Counted from the stretch's first letter, positions 18,201 through 27,371 are shown. The stretch is DNA of 53,867 bases from Rhizobiaceae bacterium (GCA_017644105.1 JAEPMD010000014.1:1-53867); one strand, 5' to 3'. Translations and numbers: made by a program. Notes: generated from the letters alone by a model not told the origin.

Positions 18201-18334
18201 TGAATTTTTGAACGACGCCCACCTGGGAGGAGGAGTTGGTGGGCGCCATTTTCAAAGACTGACATATCGGGAGGAGGAAGATTTGTCAGTCATCTCGTAT
18301 CGGCAATGGGAGGAGGATATTGCCGATCCGAATT
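18201..18334 (-). repeat. first three-hairpin unit (A-B-C) of the sRNA array
   Basis: Begins on the minus strand with AATTCGG (18334-18328), directly followed by the CGGCAAT/ATTGCCG hairpin, a linker ending in GATGAC, then hairpins B and C. The same order recurs in the next unit, so the two look like paralogous copies. Length 134 nt. Confidence 0.7.
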
Positions 18335-18339
18335 AAGAA

Positions 18340-18483
18340 TTACAGCTGGCTCGAACGAGCGATTGCGCGAATGTCGTGGCGGTTAATGCCAAGATCTGAA
18401 AGTTCGCGAGTAGACAAGGCATTAAGTTCATTTACTGTCTTGCGGTATTCGCGCCAGTTTTCGTATGACTTGCGGATATTCAT
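18340..18483 (-). CDS. DUF1127 small protein (CcaF-like) leading the sRNA array
   Basis: 47-residue basic protein starting at the ATG complementary to 18481-18483, with AAGGA about 10 bases upstream. The C-terminal half, 'LSTRELSDLGINRHDIRAIA', is the DUF1127/YjiS signature. In Rhodobacter a DUF1127 protein encoded ahead of the CcsR RNAs (CcaF1) binds RNA and helps their maturation; other DUF1127 proteins regulate phosphate metabolism. Here it sits immediately upstream of six such hairpins on the same strand, so a shared transcript is very likely. A weak promoter-like pair (TTGCAC, 19 bases, TACTAT on the minus strand at 18572-18542) lies about 60 bp upstream; control by heat-shock sigma factors is known for the Rhodobacter locus but not demonstrable here. 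Confidence 0.88.
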   Translation of the reverse strand: MNIRKSYENWREYRKTVNELNALSTRELSDLGINRHDIRAIARSSQL

Positions 18484-18619
18484 TTCTCTATTTCCTTTTA
18501 CGTTCGTCAGTTGCGCCCCAAGCGCCTCTGATGATTTGAATATAGTACATTTTTTCGTTTTGTGCAGTGCAATATAGGTATAAGAGCTATGCGCGATTTG
18601 CATACCGAAAAATGATCCA

Positions 18620-18658
18620 ATTTTGATCGGTGATTTTGCAATTGAGATCGATCAAAAT
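18620..18658. promoter_or_regulatory. inverted repeat containing an FNR/FixK-like box
   Basis: Perfect 10-base arms ATTTTGATCG (18620-18629) and CGATCAAAAT (18649-18658) are separated by 19 bases. The right arm overlaps TTGAG-ATCG-ATCAA (18642-18655), which matches the FNR/FixK consensus TTGAT-N4-ATCAA at nine of ten fixed positions. It lies between the divergent DUF1127-sRNA locus (about 140 bp) and tRNA-Leu (about 140 bp) and could serve either. The rest of the 314-bp gap 18484-18797 shows only AT-rich sequence and the tRNA promoter. Confidence 0.4.
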
Positions 18659-18758
18659 GACTGCATGTTTTTTTTCCGCATTTTCGCTGTATAATGGGGC
18701 TAATATGCTGTGAGATAAATTAAATCGCATGTTGGACAATTATTATCTCAAACGTGCG

Positions 18759-18787
18759 TTGACATCTGATTATTTACTGGGTATCAG
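18759..18787 (+). promoter_or_regulatory. sigma-70-type promoter of tRNA-Leu
   Basis: Consensus TTGACA (18759-18764), a 17-base spacer and TATCAG (18782-18787) place the start site near 18794, a few bases before the mature tRNA 5' end at 18798. Confidence 0.7.
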
Positions 18788-18797
18788 GCCCTTCGAC

Positions 18798-18882
<85 letters not shown>

Positions 18883-18892
18883 AGATTTTTTG

Positions 18893-18962
18893 CTCAGAGC
18901 ATGATCCGCGCATTGTTGTGGTGATCACGCTCTGAGTAAACTCGTTTCCCACATGAGTGGGA
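18893..18962 (+). other. two hairpins downstream of tRNA-Leu
   Basis: CTCAGAGC-a-TGATC (18893-18906) pairs with GATCA-c-GCTCTGAG (18923-18936), a 13-bp imperfect hairpin. It is followed by TCCCAC-atga-GTGGGA (18947-18962). Neither ends in a clear T-run, so they could be a 3'-processing or Rho-type end of the tRNA transcript, or a remnant of the AGCATGATCC-type palindromic repeats seen in rhizobial genomes. Confidence 0.45.
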
Positions 18963-19041
18963 CTTTGGGATTGTCGGAAAATCCAGCGAATAAGATTTGA
19001 TAATTCTCCGGTTTCACCATCGGTTTGATAGGAAGTTAAAT

Positions 19042-20460
19042 ATGCAAGTAACTGAAACGCTCGTTGAGGGATTGAAGCGCGAACTTAAAGTCGTCATTCC
19101 TGCGAAAGACATGGAAGCTCAAATGAATGAGCGTCTTGCTGATGCAAAAGACAAAGTTCGCTTGAACGGTTTCCGTCCTGGTAAAGTGCCAATGTCTCAT
19201 ATGAAAAAGACGTATGGCAAATCAGTGATGGCAGAGCTTGTAAATGAACTGATCCAAAAGCGTCCAACTGAAATTCTTTCAGAACGCGGTGAGAAGTCTG
19301 CAACACAGCCAGACATCACAATGACTGAAGATCAGGACGAAGCAGAAGAAATTCTAGCGGCTAAGAAAGATTTCGAATTCAACATCTCTTACGAAGTGAT
19401 CCCTGAATTTGACGTTGCTAACTTGTCAAAATTGACAGTAACACGTCAGGTCGTTGAGATCGAAGAGAGTGAAGTTGAAGAGCAAGTTAAGCGTGTTGCT
19501 GAAAGCGCTGTGACTTACGAAACGAAAAAAGGCAAAGCTGCGAGCGGCGACCGTGTTACTATGGATTACCTTGGTAAGATCGACGATGTGGCATTTGATG
19601 GCGGTGCAGCGCAAGATGCGAACCTTCTTCTTGGTTCAAATCAGTTCATCCCAGGTTTTGAAGATCAATTGATTGGCGTTAAAGCTGGCGACGAAACAGT
19701 TGTGACTGTGACATTCCCTGAAGATTACCAGGCTGCTGACCTTGCTGGCAAAGAAGCAAAATTTGACATCACGGTGAAAGAAGTTGCCTCTGCTGGTGAA
19801 ATCGAAATCAACGATGAGCTTGCTACAAACCTTGGTTTGGAATCAGCTGAAAAGCTTCGTGAAGTTGTTCGCGAGCAAATCGAAGGTCAATATGGTCAGA
19901 TCACACGCCAGAAAGTTAAGCGTCAGATTCTTGATCAAATGGATGAGCTGCATAAGTTTGAAGCACCTCAGAAATTGATCGATTCAGAATTCGACAGCAT
20001 TTGGCGTCAGGTCGAAACTGATCTTGAGCAAAACAACAAAACATTTGCTGACGAAGACACAACAGAAGAAGAAGCGCGCGAAGAATATAAAGCGCTTGCT
20101 GAGCGTCGTGTTCGTTTGGGTCTTGTCTTGTCAAAAATCGGTGAAGCAGCTGAGATTGATGTGACTGAAGATGAACTACAACGTGCTTTGTTTGACCAAG
20201 TTCGCCAGTTCCCAGGTCAGGAAAAAGAAATTTACGAATATTTCCAAAAGACACCTGGCGCAGCACAATCACTTCGTGCGCCAATCTTTGAAGTAAAGAC
20301 AATTGATCACATCATGACTTTGATCGACATTAAAGATGAAACAGTGACCAAAGAGCAATTGACAGCCGAAGATGATGCAGAAGCTGCAGTTGAAGAAAGG
20401 CCTAAAAAGAAAAAAGCAGCTCCTAAAAAGAAAGCTGCAAAAAAATCTGACGACGAATAA
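19042..20460 (+). CDS. tig: trigger factor (ribosome-associated chaperone and prolyl isomerase)
   Basis: Binds nascent chains at the ribosome exit tunnel. The chosen start, ATG 19042 with ATAGGAAG upstream, gives 472 aa; an in-frame ATG 45 bases earlier lacks a ribosome site. The N-terminal ribosome-binding domain contains '[17 protein letters not shown]', where the usual motif is GFRxGKxP. The FKBP-type PPIase domain (about 150-235) starts at '[20 protein letters not shown]', and the helical chaperone domain follows. The C-terminus is an unusual Lys/Ala-rich tail ('[18 protein letters not shown]'). Confidence 0.96.
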   Translation: MQVTETLVEGLKRELKVVIPAKDMEAQMNERLADAKDKVRLNGFRPGKVPMSHMKKTYGKSVMAELVNELIQKRPTEILSERGEKSATQPDITMTEDQDEAEEILAAKKDFEFNISYEVIPEFDVANLSKLTVTRQVVEIEESEVEEQVKRVAESAVTYETKKGKAASGDRVTMDYLGKIDDVAFDGGAAQDANLLLGSNQFIPGFEDQLIGVKAGDETVVTVTFPEDYQAADLAGKEAKFDITVKEVASAGEIEINDELATNLGLESAEKLREVVREQIEGQYGQITRQKVKRQILDQMDELHKFEAPQKLIDSEFDSIWRQVETDLEQNNKTFADEDTTEEEAREEYKALAERRVRLGLVLSKIGEAAEIDVTEDELQRALFDQVRQFPGQEKEIYEYFQKTPGAAQSLRAPIFEVKTIDHIMTLIDIKDETVTKEQLTAEDDAEAAVEERPKKKKAAPKKKAAKKSDDE

Positions 20461-20483
20461 TCGTTTTGATTTTTAATTTAAAG

Positions 20484-20513
20484 AGCCGCTGGAGATTTCC
20501 GGCGGCTTTTTTG
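20484..20513 (+). terminator. intrinsic terminator of tig
   Basis: GCCGCTGGA pairs with TTCCGGCGGC (one T-G pair), followed by TTTTTTG, 24 nt after the tig stop. Confidence 0.9.
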
Positions 20514-20566
20514 TTTGCCTTAAGAGATGGTTTGGCTAGGATGCGGTTATTGCGGGAGAAAACAAA

Positions 20567-21184
20567 ATGATCACTTTGGAATTCCTACTCACATCTTTTG
20601 TAGTGGTGCTCTTGCCCGGGACGGGTGTTATTTACACGCTCGCTTATGGTTTGGGGCAGGGGTTCAGAGCCAGCATCATAGCCGCCTTTGGCTGTACACT
20701 TGGGATCATACCATCGGCTTTTGCGGCAATTGTTGGTTTGTCAGCTATTTTGCACACCAGCGCAGTGGTGTTTCAGGCCGTAAAAATCCTAGGTGTGATC
20801 TATCTCTTCTATATGGCGTGGGGCCTTTACAAAGACAAAGGACCTTTGAAGCTTGAAGGCCAGAGCAAAGTTCTGAAACCAAGTAAGATCATTATCGATG
20901 GGGCATTGCTCAATGCGCTTAACCCCAAACTCTCATTGTTCTTCTTGGCTTTCTTACCGCAATTTACGTCCAACACATTGTCCGCGCCAATAATTGAGCT
21001 CACAATACTTGCTGGCGTATTTATGCTGATGACTTTTCTTGTTTTCATCGTTTATGGGGGATTTGCAGCCTTTGCGCGGGATTACGTTATCTCAAAGCCG
21101 AAAGTGATGGCTTGGATTAGAAACTCGTTTGCGGCTTGTTTTGGTCTTTTGGGCTTGCGATTGGCGCTCTCGGGTGAGAAGTAA
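20567..21184 (+). CDS. LysE/RhtB-family amino acid exporter
   Basis: 205-residue inner-membrane protein with about six hydrophobic segments. The N-terminal 'LPGTGVIYTLAYGLGQG' corresponds to the family motif (usual PGPxxxxxxxxxxxxG), with Thr instead of the second Pro. 'NPKLSLFFLAFLPQF' is the second family signature. The ATG at 20567 follows CGGGAGAAAACAAA. Likely exports amino acids such as homoserine, threonine or lysine, but the substrate cannot be read from sequence. It ends 2 bp before the convergent radC. Confidence 0.88.
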   Translation: MITLEFLLTSFVVVLLPGTGVIYTLAYGLGQGFRASIIAAFGCTLGIIPSAFAAIVGLSAILHTSAVVFQAVKILGVIYLFYMAWGLYKDKGPLKLEGQSKVLKPSKIIIDGALLNALNPKLSLFFLAFLPQFTSNTLSAPIIELTILAGVFMLMTFLVFIVYGGFAAFARDYVISKPKVMAWIRNSFAACFGLLGLRLALSGEK

Positions 21185-21186
21185 CG

Positions 21187-21990
21187 TCAAATGAGCTTTA
21201 ATCCCTTAAAGCTCGCATGACCATCTTTACCAATGATAATGTGATCATGGATCGTAATGCCAAGAGGTTGTGCGGTTTCAATGATCAGTTTTGTCATTTC
21301 AATATCGGCCCGCGAGGGTGTTGGATCACCGGAGGGGTGATTATGCACCAGTATGATTGCTGTTGCGGATAGTTCCAGCGCGCGTTTCATCACTTCTCGA
21401 GGGTATACCGGTGTGTGATCCACAGTCCCGGTTTGCTGGACTTCATCTGCGATCAACGCGTTCTTTTTGTCGAGAAATAAGATGCGAAATTGTTCGCGTT
21501 CTTCAAAGGCCATCGCCTGATGGCAATAATCAATAACAGATGACCAAGATGAGAGTAATTGCTTATCTTGCAATTCGGATCTTAGCATGCGTTGAGATAT
21601 TAGCGCATGCAGTTTGAGATCGAGAGCAACATTTTCACCGATCCCTTTTACTTCCTGTAATCGAGCTGCAGATGCTCCAAACACCTGCGCTAAACTGCCG
21701 AATTTTGCGAGCAGGGCCTTCGCAATAGGTTTAGTGTCTCTCCGTGGAATCATCCGAAACAGGAGGAGTTCTAAAAGTTCGTAATCCTCCAGAGCTTCGC
21801 TACCATTTGCCTTGAAACGCTGGCGAAGCCTATCACGATGCCCATGATAATGTTCGGTATTTGTTGTTATCAGTTTTTTGGGAGGTTTAAGTGGTGACTT
21901 TTGTTCTGCGAAAAACAATCGCTCATCAATTTCTGGTTCTTCTAAACCAGCTGGTGTCTTCTTATCGTTATCACCACCATCATCCATCAA
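21187..21990 (-). CDS. radC: RadC/JAB-domain protein
   Basis: 267 aa. The N-terminal region has a helix-hairpin-helix-like segment ('[13 protein letters not shown]', 111-123). The C-terminal MPN/JAB domain has the metal motif '[14 protein letters not shown]' (His216, His218, Asp229). Despite the name, a direct role in DNA repair is not established for the family. The first 45 residues are a charged extension. The start overlaps the map stop by 4 bp, making it the last gene of phaC-sfsA-map-radC. Confidence 0.92.
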   Translation of the reverse strand: MMDDGGDNDKKTPAGLEEPEIDERLFFAEQKSPLKPPKKLITTNTEHYHGHRDRLRQRFKANGSEALEDYELLELLLFRMIPRRDTKPIAKALLAKFGSLAQVFGASAARLQEVKGIGENVALDLKLHALISQRMLRSELQDKQLLSSWSSVIDYCHQAMAFEEREQFRILFLDKKNALIADEVQQTGTVDHTPVYPREVMKRALELSATAIILVHNHPSGDPTPSRADIEMTKLIIETAQPLGITIHDHIIIGKDGHASFKGLKLI

Positions 21991-22811
21991 GTAAGTCCGG
22001 GTCTATCTAAGCCTTTTGGTGACAAAGTAAAGATCTCGCAGCCGTCTGCCGTCACACCAATAGAGTGTTCATATTGCGCTGTTAAAGATCTGTCTCGGGT
22101 CACGGCCGTCCAGCCATCTGAGAGCACTTTCACATGCGGGCGACCCAAATTGATCATTGGTTCAATGGTGAAAATCATGCCTTCACGGAGTTCAGGTCCC
22201 TGATCCGGCTCTCCATAGTGCAAAATATTTGGCACATCATGGAACATTTGGCCCAAACCATGACCGCAAAAATCGCGCACCACAGAACAGCGCTCAGCCT
22301 CTGCGTAGGTTTGGATCGCGTGGCCAATAGCACCCGTGCGCGCGCCAGGTTTGACCGCCTCAATACCAAGCATCAAGCATTTATGGGTGACTTCCATTAA
22401 GCGCTCTGCTGCGCGTTTGATTTTTCCAACCGGATACATACGGCTTGAATCACCATGCCATCCATCAACAATATAGGTCACATCAATATTGACGATGTCG
22501 CCATCTTTGAGCGGTTTGTTATTTGGAATGCCATGACACACCACATGGTTGATGGATGTGCAGGATGATTTTGTATAGCCACGATAGTTGAGCGTCGCTG
22601 GAACAGCATTGTGATCCTTGCCAAATTCAAAAACAAATCTGTCAATTTCTTCCGTCGTGACACCGGGTTTCACAATGTCGACGAGCTCATCAAGACAACG
22701 TGCGGTGAGCGCACATGCTTTGCGCATGCCAGCAAAACCGGCTTCACCATGAAGTCGGATTTGGCCATTATTTTTTATCGGTGCCGTTTCAGCTGCAATA
22801 TAAGTTACCAT
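21987..22811 (-). CDS. map: methionine aminopeptidase, type I
   Basis: Removes the initiator Met from nascent proteins. Metal-ligand motifs are present: '[18 protein letters not shown]' (two Asp), '[17 protein letters not shown]' (His), 'IFTIEPMI' (Glu) and 'QYEHSIGVT' (Glu). 274 aa is a little longer than E. coli Map (264) because of an N-terminal 15-residue extension. The gene is 12 bp downstream of sfsA and overlaps radC by 4 bp. Confidence 0.96.
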   Translation of the reverse strand: MVTYIAAETAPIKNNGQIRLHGEAGFAGMRKACALTARCLDELVDIVKPGVTTEEIDRFVFEFGKDHNAVPATLNYRGYTKSSCTSINHVVCHGIPNNKPLKDGDIVNIDVTYIVDGWHGDSSRMYPVGKIKRAAERLMEVTHKCLMLGIEAVKPGARTGAIGHAIQTYAEAERCSVVRDFCGHGLGQMFHDVPNILHYGEPDQGPELREGMIFTIEPMINLGRPHVKVLSDGWTAVTRDRSLTAQYEHSIGVTADGCEIFTLSPKGLDRPGLT

Positions 22812-22823
22812 GTCAATTATTCT

Positions 22824-23552
22824 TTATTTGCTCGCGTTTTGAAGATGTTCTTCGTCGATTTCAATCAGTCCGACAGGCGAGATTCCTTTATCCGTGATTT
22901 TGCACCTTATTGCGTAGGCTTCAACCCCTTGTTTTACGGCGTTGTCAAAGTTTTCCGCATAGACGGGGTCTAAATCTCGGCAGATTTTCAACTTTTCGCA
23001 ATCATTCCGTTGAATGAGATAGACCATAATAGCGCGATGTCCTTGCTTTACCATTTCCGCAAGTTCTTGCAAGTGTTTTGCACCGCGCGCTGTGGCGCTA
23101 TCTGGAAATTCAGCGAGCGCGTTTTCCCTCATAAAGTGAACATTCTTTACTTCGACATAGGCCGTACCAAGTTTTTCGTCAGATAACAGAATATCGATCC
23201 GAGAATTTTGGCCGTATTTTTGTTCGCGTTTTAACGAATTATAATTACCAAGATTTGAGACCATGCCGCCAACAATGGCAGCTTCAACCAATTTGTTTGG
23301 GCGTGACGTGTTAATGCCAACAATCGTGTCATCTGCTTCGACGAGTTCCAAACTATATTGGTATTTGCGCGTGCCGCCAGTGCCGTGATCACACATCCAG
23401 ATGGTCGAACCCGGCGTTGTTAAGCCGCGCATGGATCCGGTATTCGGGCAGGACCCGGTTATGAGTGATCCATCCTCCATCTCCGCATCAAACAGGAAAC
23501 GTTTATAGCGTTTGATCAGCTTGCCGCGAACAAGACTTGGTTCAAAAATCAT
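22824..23552 (-). CDS. sfsA: sugar fermentation stimulation protein homologue
   Basis: 242-aa protein of the SfsA family: 'KRFLFDAEMEDGSLITGSCP' near the N-terminus, 'HCPNTG'-type motif here as 'SCPNTGSMRGL', and 'YVEVKNVHFM' with 'FPDSATARGAKHL', which resembles a PD-(D/E)xK nuclease-like core. The biochemical function is unclear; DNA binding was reported for E. coli SfsA. The start overlaps the phaC stop by 4 bp. Confidence 0.92.
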   Translation of the reverse strand: MIFEPSLVRGKLIKRYKRFLFDAEMEDGSLITGSCPNTGSMRGLTTPGSTIWMCDHGTGGTRKYQYSLELVEADDTIVGINTSRPNKLVEAAIVGGMVSNLGNYNSLKREQKYGQNSRIDILLSDEKLGTAYVEVKNVHFMRENALAEFPDSATARGAKHLQELAEMVKQGHRAIMVYLIQRNDCEKLKICRDLDPVYAENFDNAVKQGVEAYAIRCKITDKGISPVGLIEIDEEHLQNASK

Positions 23553-25372
23553 TCTATTGTTGCGCTCACATAAGAGCCAGGCGCGTCTTCAATGGCTTTG
23601 AGCTTTGTACCGCCGGGTTTGCGTGGTTTAACATCGTCTTTATCGCCGTTGGAAACCCATTCATGCCAGTGCGGCCACCAAGAACCTGGTGTTTCAGTCG
23701 CTGTCGCCTTCCACTGCTCAAAATTTTGCTTGCCGCGATCGCCGGTCCAATATTGGTATTTTCCGGCAGCGGGAGGGTTCACAATTCCGGCAATATGCCC
23801 GGAACCTGACATCACATATTCCGTCGGGCCACTAAAGAAGCTACAGCCGAGATAAACTGATTCAGGGGGTGCAATATGATCTTCCTTGGCAGCAATGTGC
23901 ATGACAGGGATTTCGATATCACTGACATTGATTGATTTGCCATCAAGCACCATTCTGCCATTGGAAAGGTTGTTCTCCAGATAGCAATTGCGCAAATAAA
24001 ATGAGTGATTGGCAGCTGACATGCGCGTAGAATCTGAATTCCAATGCAACAAATCAAACGGCATTGGGTCTTTGCCTTTAAGGTAGTTATTCACCACATA
24101 GGGCCAGATCAAATCTGCGGCGCGCAGCATATTAAATGCGGCAGCCATCTTTGATCCTTCAAGATAGCCGGTGGCTTTCATATCCTCTTCGAGCGTGTCG
24201 ATATGCTCGCTATCAGCGAACACTTTCAAATCACCTGCGTGGGTGAAATCGACTTGGGTTGTGAAGAATGTTGCTGATTTGATCCGTTTGTCGCCAGTTT
24301 GCGCATGCAATGCGAGCGCAGCTGTGAGCAATGTGCCGCCGACACAATAGCCAATCGCGTTCGCTTGCTTTTCGCCCGTAGCCTTTTCAATCGTATCAAG
24401 TGCGAAATCGATGCCGAGCTTGGTATAATCCGTCCAATCCAATTTGGCGTGTTGCTCAGTTGGGTTCACCCAAGAAATCACAAAGACTGTATGTCCTTGT
24501 TCGACCACCCAGCGGATGAACGACTTTTTCTCATTCAAATCAAGGATATAGAATTTATTGATCCAAGGTGGGCAGATGAGAAGAGGGGTCTTCAACACCT
24601 TATCCGACGTAGGTTCATATTGAATGATCTGACACACATCGCTTTGCGCAATCACTTTGCCGGGAGATACAGCAATATTTTCGCCAAGCTTGAACGGAGT
24701 TGAGTCCACCTGACGAACTTTTAGATCGCCTTTCCCAGCTGCGATGTCTTCAGCCAGATTATGCATGCCTCGGACGAGATTCTCACCATTTGTCGCAATG
24801 GTTTCCTTATAGACTTCAGGATTAGTCAGCGCGAAATTGGTTGGCGAAAGCGCCTGAAGGATCTGGCGAACATAAAATTCAGCTTTATGTTTTGTGTGAT
24901 CATCGAGACCTTCAGTTTGTGCAACCAGTCTTTCCGCCCAATCACTTGTCACCCAATAGGCGTTACGCAACACTTCAAAAAACGGTTGTTCTTGCCAGTC
25001 TGGATCTGAAAAACGACGATCCTTGCGGGACGAGAAGCTATCTTCCTCATCTTTATTGGCCATTTTATTGACCGAATGTGTCCATAGATCAAAATAGCTG
25101 GTGAGCAGCGAAGTCTGCGCTTCAAGAGCACGTTGCGGGTCTTCCATCCAATATTGGCTGACTTTTGAAAGGGTTTTGACCATATCAGCCACGGGTTCTG
25201 CCGGTTTATCGATCTTTTCGCCTTTTTCGCGCGGTTCAACCCATGCAGCGGCTGCTTTGCCGAGCTGTTCGAGCGTACGGGCTAAATTATAGGCCATTTT
25301 CTCCGGGTCATTGACAACATATGCATCCAGAGAATTTTTTGTATCCGGTTTGTCGTCTTTTTTGTCGGTCAA
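23549..25372 (-). CDS. phaC: class I poly(3-hydroxyalkanoate) synthase
   Basis: Polymerises (R)-3-hydroxyacyl-CoA into PHA storage granules. The lipase-like box 'GYCVGG' places the nucleophilic Cys at 343; 'HWNSDSTRM' and the late 'GHIAGIVNPP' carry the Asp/His region typical of PhaC. The start is probably TTG at 25372 (607 aa), because GGGAGC lies about 5 bases before it. An in-frame ATG 24 bases earlier is poorly placed for that site. It heads the minus operon phaC-sfsA-map-radC. No phasin, phaA/B or phaZ is in the window. Confidence 0.93.
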   Translation of the reverse strand: MTDKKDDKPDTKNSLDAYVVNDPEKMAYNLARTLEQLGKAAAAWVEPREKGEKIDKPAEPVADMVKTLSKVSQYWMEDPQRALEAQTSLLTSYFDLWTHSVNKMANKDEEDSFSSRKDRRFSDPDWQEQPFFEVLRNAYWVTSDWAERLVAQTEGLDDHTKHKAEFYVRQILQALSPTNFALTNPEVYKETIATNGENLVRGMHNLAEDIAAGKGDLKVRQVDSTPFKLGENIAVSPGKVIAQSDVCQIIQYEPTSDKVLKTPLLICPPWINKFYILDLNEKKSFIRWVVEQGHTVFVISWVNPTEQHAKLDWTDYTKLGIDFALDTIEKATGEKQANAIGYCVGGTLLTAALALHAQTGDKRIKSATFFTTQVDFTHAGDLKVFADSEHIDTLEEDMKATGYLEGSKMAAAFNMLRAADLIWPYVVNNYLKGKDPMPFDLLHWNSDSTRMSAANHSFYLRNCYLENNLSNGRMVLDGKSINVSDIEIPVMHIAAKEDHIAPPESVYLGCSFFSGPTEYVMSGSGHIAGIVNPPAAGKYQYWTGDRGKQNFEQWKATATETPGSWWPHWHEWVSNGDKDDVKPRKPGGTKLKAIEDAPGSYVSATIE

Positions 25373-25517
25373 TATAGCGCTCCCGCAGAATACCAAGTAT
25401 TAAAATGTCTATGCCTTGCTTAGGTACAAATGACATTCTATGGACTTATTATGTAAGTTTTTAATGACTTTTTGAAGGTTTGTCATGGCTTCAATGTGAG
25501 TTTGAGATGGATAAAGC

Positions 25518-26003
25518 ATGAATAATTTTAGAATACGCAATTTTATCACACTTGTGATTGCGTTTGCTTTGTTTGGATGCGTCTCAACGTCGCTTGAAGA
25601 TGCAGCTCCGACGGAGCCGACATCATTAACGGTGAATCAGCAGGTGCAATCCCTTGACGATGGTGTCGTCGTTCCAAGCCAGCAAAGCAATATAAATGCT
25701 GCCCAGATTTCGACAACCGATGCGCAATCATCCAATGTGGCTCAATCGCCTGTATCTGATGGTAATCTCATCCCGCCTAAGCCTTCTGGAGAAGAATTTC
25801 CAACCTTTGCCGAAGATCGGAGAGGGGAGATCAACCAGATGACACCAGAGGAAAAAGCAGCCATTGAAGCACAAATGACCGAGTTGCTCATCCAACGAGA
25901 AACAGATCCTCGAATCAAAGCGCGATATCAGGCGAGACTGAGATATTTGCGTAATCTAGCAAAATCGCATGCATCGGATACGTCGGCCAAAATTGCGCAG
26001 TAA
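25518..26003 (+). CDS. putative lipoprotein of unknown function
   Basis: 161 aa with a lipoprotein signal: basic 'RIRNF', a hydrophobic core and lipobox 'FALFGC' (Cys about 21). A Ser/Gln/Pro-rich low-complexity middle (30-90) is followed by a basic helical end ('RIKARYQARLRYLRNLAKSH'). No recognised domain. It diverges from phaC with 145 bp between the starts. Confidence 0.75.
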   Translation: MNNFRIRNFITLVIAFALFGCVSTSLEDAAPTEPTSLTVNQQVQSLDDGVVVPSQQSNINAAQISTTDAQSSNVAQSPVSDGNLIPPKPSGEEFPTFAEDRRGEINQMTPEEKAAIEAQMTELLIQRETDPRIKARYQARLRYLRNLAKSHASDTSAKIAQ

Positions 26004-26123
26004 TTTTGTCTTATGACATATGTTAGCCAAACTAATGCCAATATATTGGGTTTGGCCCTTGCTTTTGGATTTTATACATAGCAAATCATAATAAACCAAC
26101 TAACGATCAAAGAGAGAAAGAAA

Positions 26124-27350
26124 ATGGTTGAATTCCACTCTGTCAAAAGACTACCGCCTTACGTGTTCGAACAGGTTAACCGCCTGAAAGCGAGCGCACG
26201 AGCGGCCGGCGCCGACATTGTGGATTTAGGCATGGGCAATCCCGATTTGCCGACTTCTCAATCTATTGTCGATAAATTGTGTGAAGCCGCACAAGATCCG
26301 CGCACGCACAGATATTCAACATCTCGCGGAATTCCAGGGTTACGTCGTGCTCAGGCGAATTATTATAAACGCCGGTTTGGTGTCACGCTTGATCCGGATA
26401 CGCAAATTGTTGCGACTTTGGGTTCCAAAGAGGGCTTTGCCAATATGGCGCAGGCGATTACTGCCCCAGGTGATGTGATCTTATGTCCAAATCCAACTTA
26501 TCCAATTCATGCATTTGGATTTATTATGTCTGGTGGTGTGATCCGTTCCATGGAAGTCACGCCGGATGAAACATTCTTCCCACCGCTTGAACGTGCGGTT
26601 AGGCATTCAATCCCAAAACCATTGGCGTTGATCTTGAACTATCCAGCCAATCCGACGGCTTGCGTTGCATCGCTTGATTTTTACAAAGACGTGATTGCTT
26701 TTGCGAAAAAGCACGACATCATCGTGCTATCTGATTTGGCTTACGCTGAGATCTATTTTGATGATAATCCGCCGCCATCGGTTCTCGAGGTTGATGGCGC
26801 AATGGATATTGCGGTTGAATTTACGTCCATGTCCAAAACCTTCTCTATGCCCGGATGGCGTATGGGCTTTGCTGTGGGCAATGAACGATTGATCGGCGCG
26901 CTCAGCCGTGTGAAGTCTTATCTCGATTATGGTGCCTTTACGCCTATTCAAGTTGCGGCCACGGCTGCACTTAATAGCGACGGATCTGAAATCGCTGAAG
27001 TGAGAGACACCTATAAGCATCGACGTGATGTAATGATCGATTCTTTCGGTCGCGCTGGCTGGGACGTCACACCACCTGAATCGACGATGTTCGCCTGGAC
27101 AAAAATTCCGGAACCTTTCGCTCATTTGGGATCGCTTGAATTTTCTAAATTGCTTGTTGAAAAAGCTGATGTTGCGGTCTCGCCTGGTGTTGGTTTTGGC
27201 GAGCACGGGGATGAATATGTGCGTATTGCACTTGTTGAAAACGAGCATCGCATTCGTCAGGCTGCGCGCAATATCAAGAAGTTCTTCGCTGAAGTCGACA
27301 CCAGTGGTGAAGAGGCTGAGAACGTGATCGACCTTAACTCGCGACGCTAA
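26124..27350 (+). CDS. alaC: alanine-forming aminotransferase (AlaC type)
   Basis: Fold-type I PLP enzyme. It closely resembles E. coli AlaC throughout (from memory): 'RLPPYVFEQVNRLKASARAA', 'DLGMGNPDLPT', 'THRYSTSRGIPGLRRA' and 'GSKEGFANMAQAI'. The PLP lysine is Lys238 in 'SMSKTFSMPGWRMGF'. The expected reaction is glutamate plus pyruvate to alanine and 2-oxoglutarate. In alphaproteobacteria the gene regularly precedes hom, as here, and is sometimes named LL-diaminopimelate aminotransferase; that specificity is less likely. A strong hairpin separates it from hom. Start context AGAGAGAAAGAAA. Confidence 0.87.
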   Translation: MVEFHSVKRLPPYVFEQVNRLKASARAAGADIVDLGMGNPDLPTSQSIVDKLCEAAQDPRTHRYSTSRGIPGLRRAQANYYKRRFGVTLDPDTQIVATLGSKEGFANMAQAITAPGDVILCPNPTYPIHAFGFIMSGGVIRSMEVTPDETFFPPLERAVRHSIPKPLALILNYPANPTACVASLDFYKDVIAFAKKHDIIVLSDLAYAEIYFDDNPPPSVLEVDGAMDIAVEFTSMSKTFSMPGWRMGFAVGNERLIGALSRVKSYLDYGAFTPIQVAATAALNSDGSEIAEVRDTYKHRRDVMIDSFGRAGWDVTPPESTMFAWTKIPEPFAHLGSLEFSKLLVEKADVAVSPGVGFGEHGDEYVRIALVENEHRIRQAARNIKKFFAEVDTSGEEAENVIDLNSRR

Positions 27351-27371
27351 GTCTCAATATTCCATAAAATG

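Larger units (their letters stand above)
18077..18334 (-). ncRNA. six-hairpin CCUCCUCC-loop sRNA array (CcsR / cuckoo RNA type)
   Basis: Read on the minus strand, six consecutive hairpins each expose CCUCCUCC(C/U) in the loop. In transcript order, stems and loop motif (plus coordinates): A 18301-18325, motif 18308-18316; B 18257-18291, motif 18269-18277; C 18216-18245, motif 18225-18233; D 18166-18192, motif 18174-18182 (ending CCU instead of CCC); E 18126-18155, motif 18138-18146; F 18086-18117, motif 18097-18105. Stems have different sequences but intact pairing, so RNA structure is what is kept. The motif can pair with Shine-Dalgarno GGAGG and mimics the 16S anti-SD. Hairpin A begins 14 nt after the DUF1127 stop. 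Known CcsR RNAs of Rhodobacter lie behind a DUF1127 gene and are cut from its transcript; that assignment is from family knowledge. Confidence 0.85.

Noticed and set aside
18097-18316. Regular GGGAGGAGG repeats on the plus strand as a CRISPR-like array
   Set aside because: Only nine bases are shared, spacing varies (36-51), and each repeat is flanked by its own inverted arms. This is a hairpin-loop array, not repeats with spacers.
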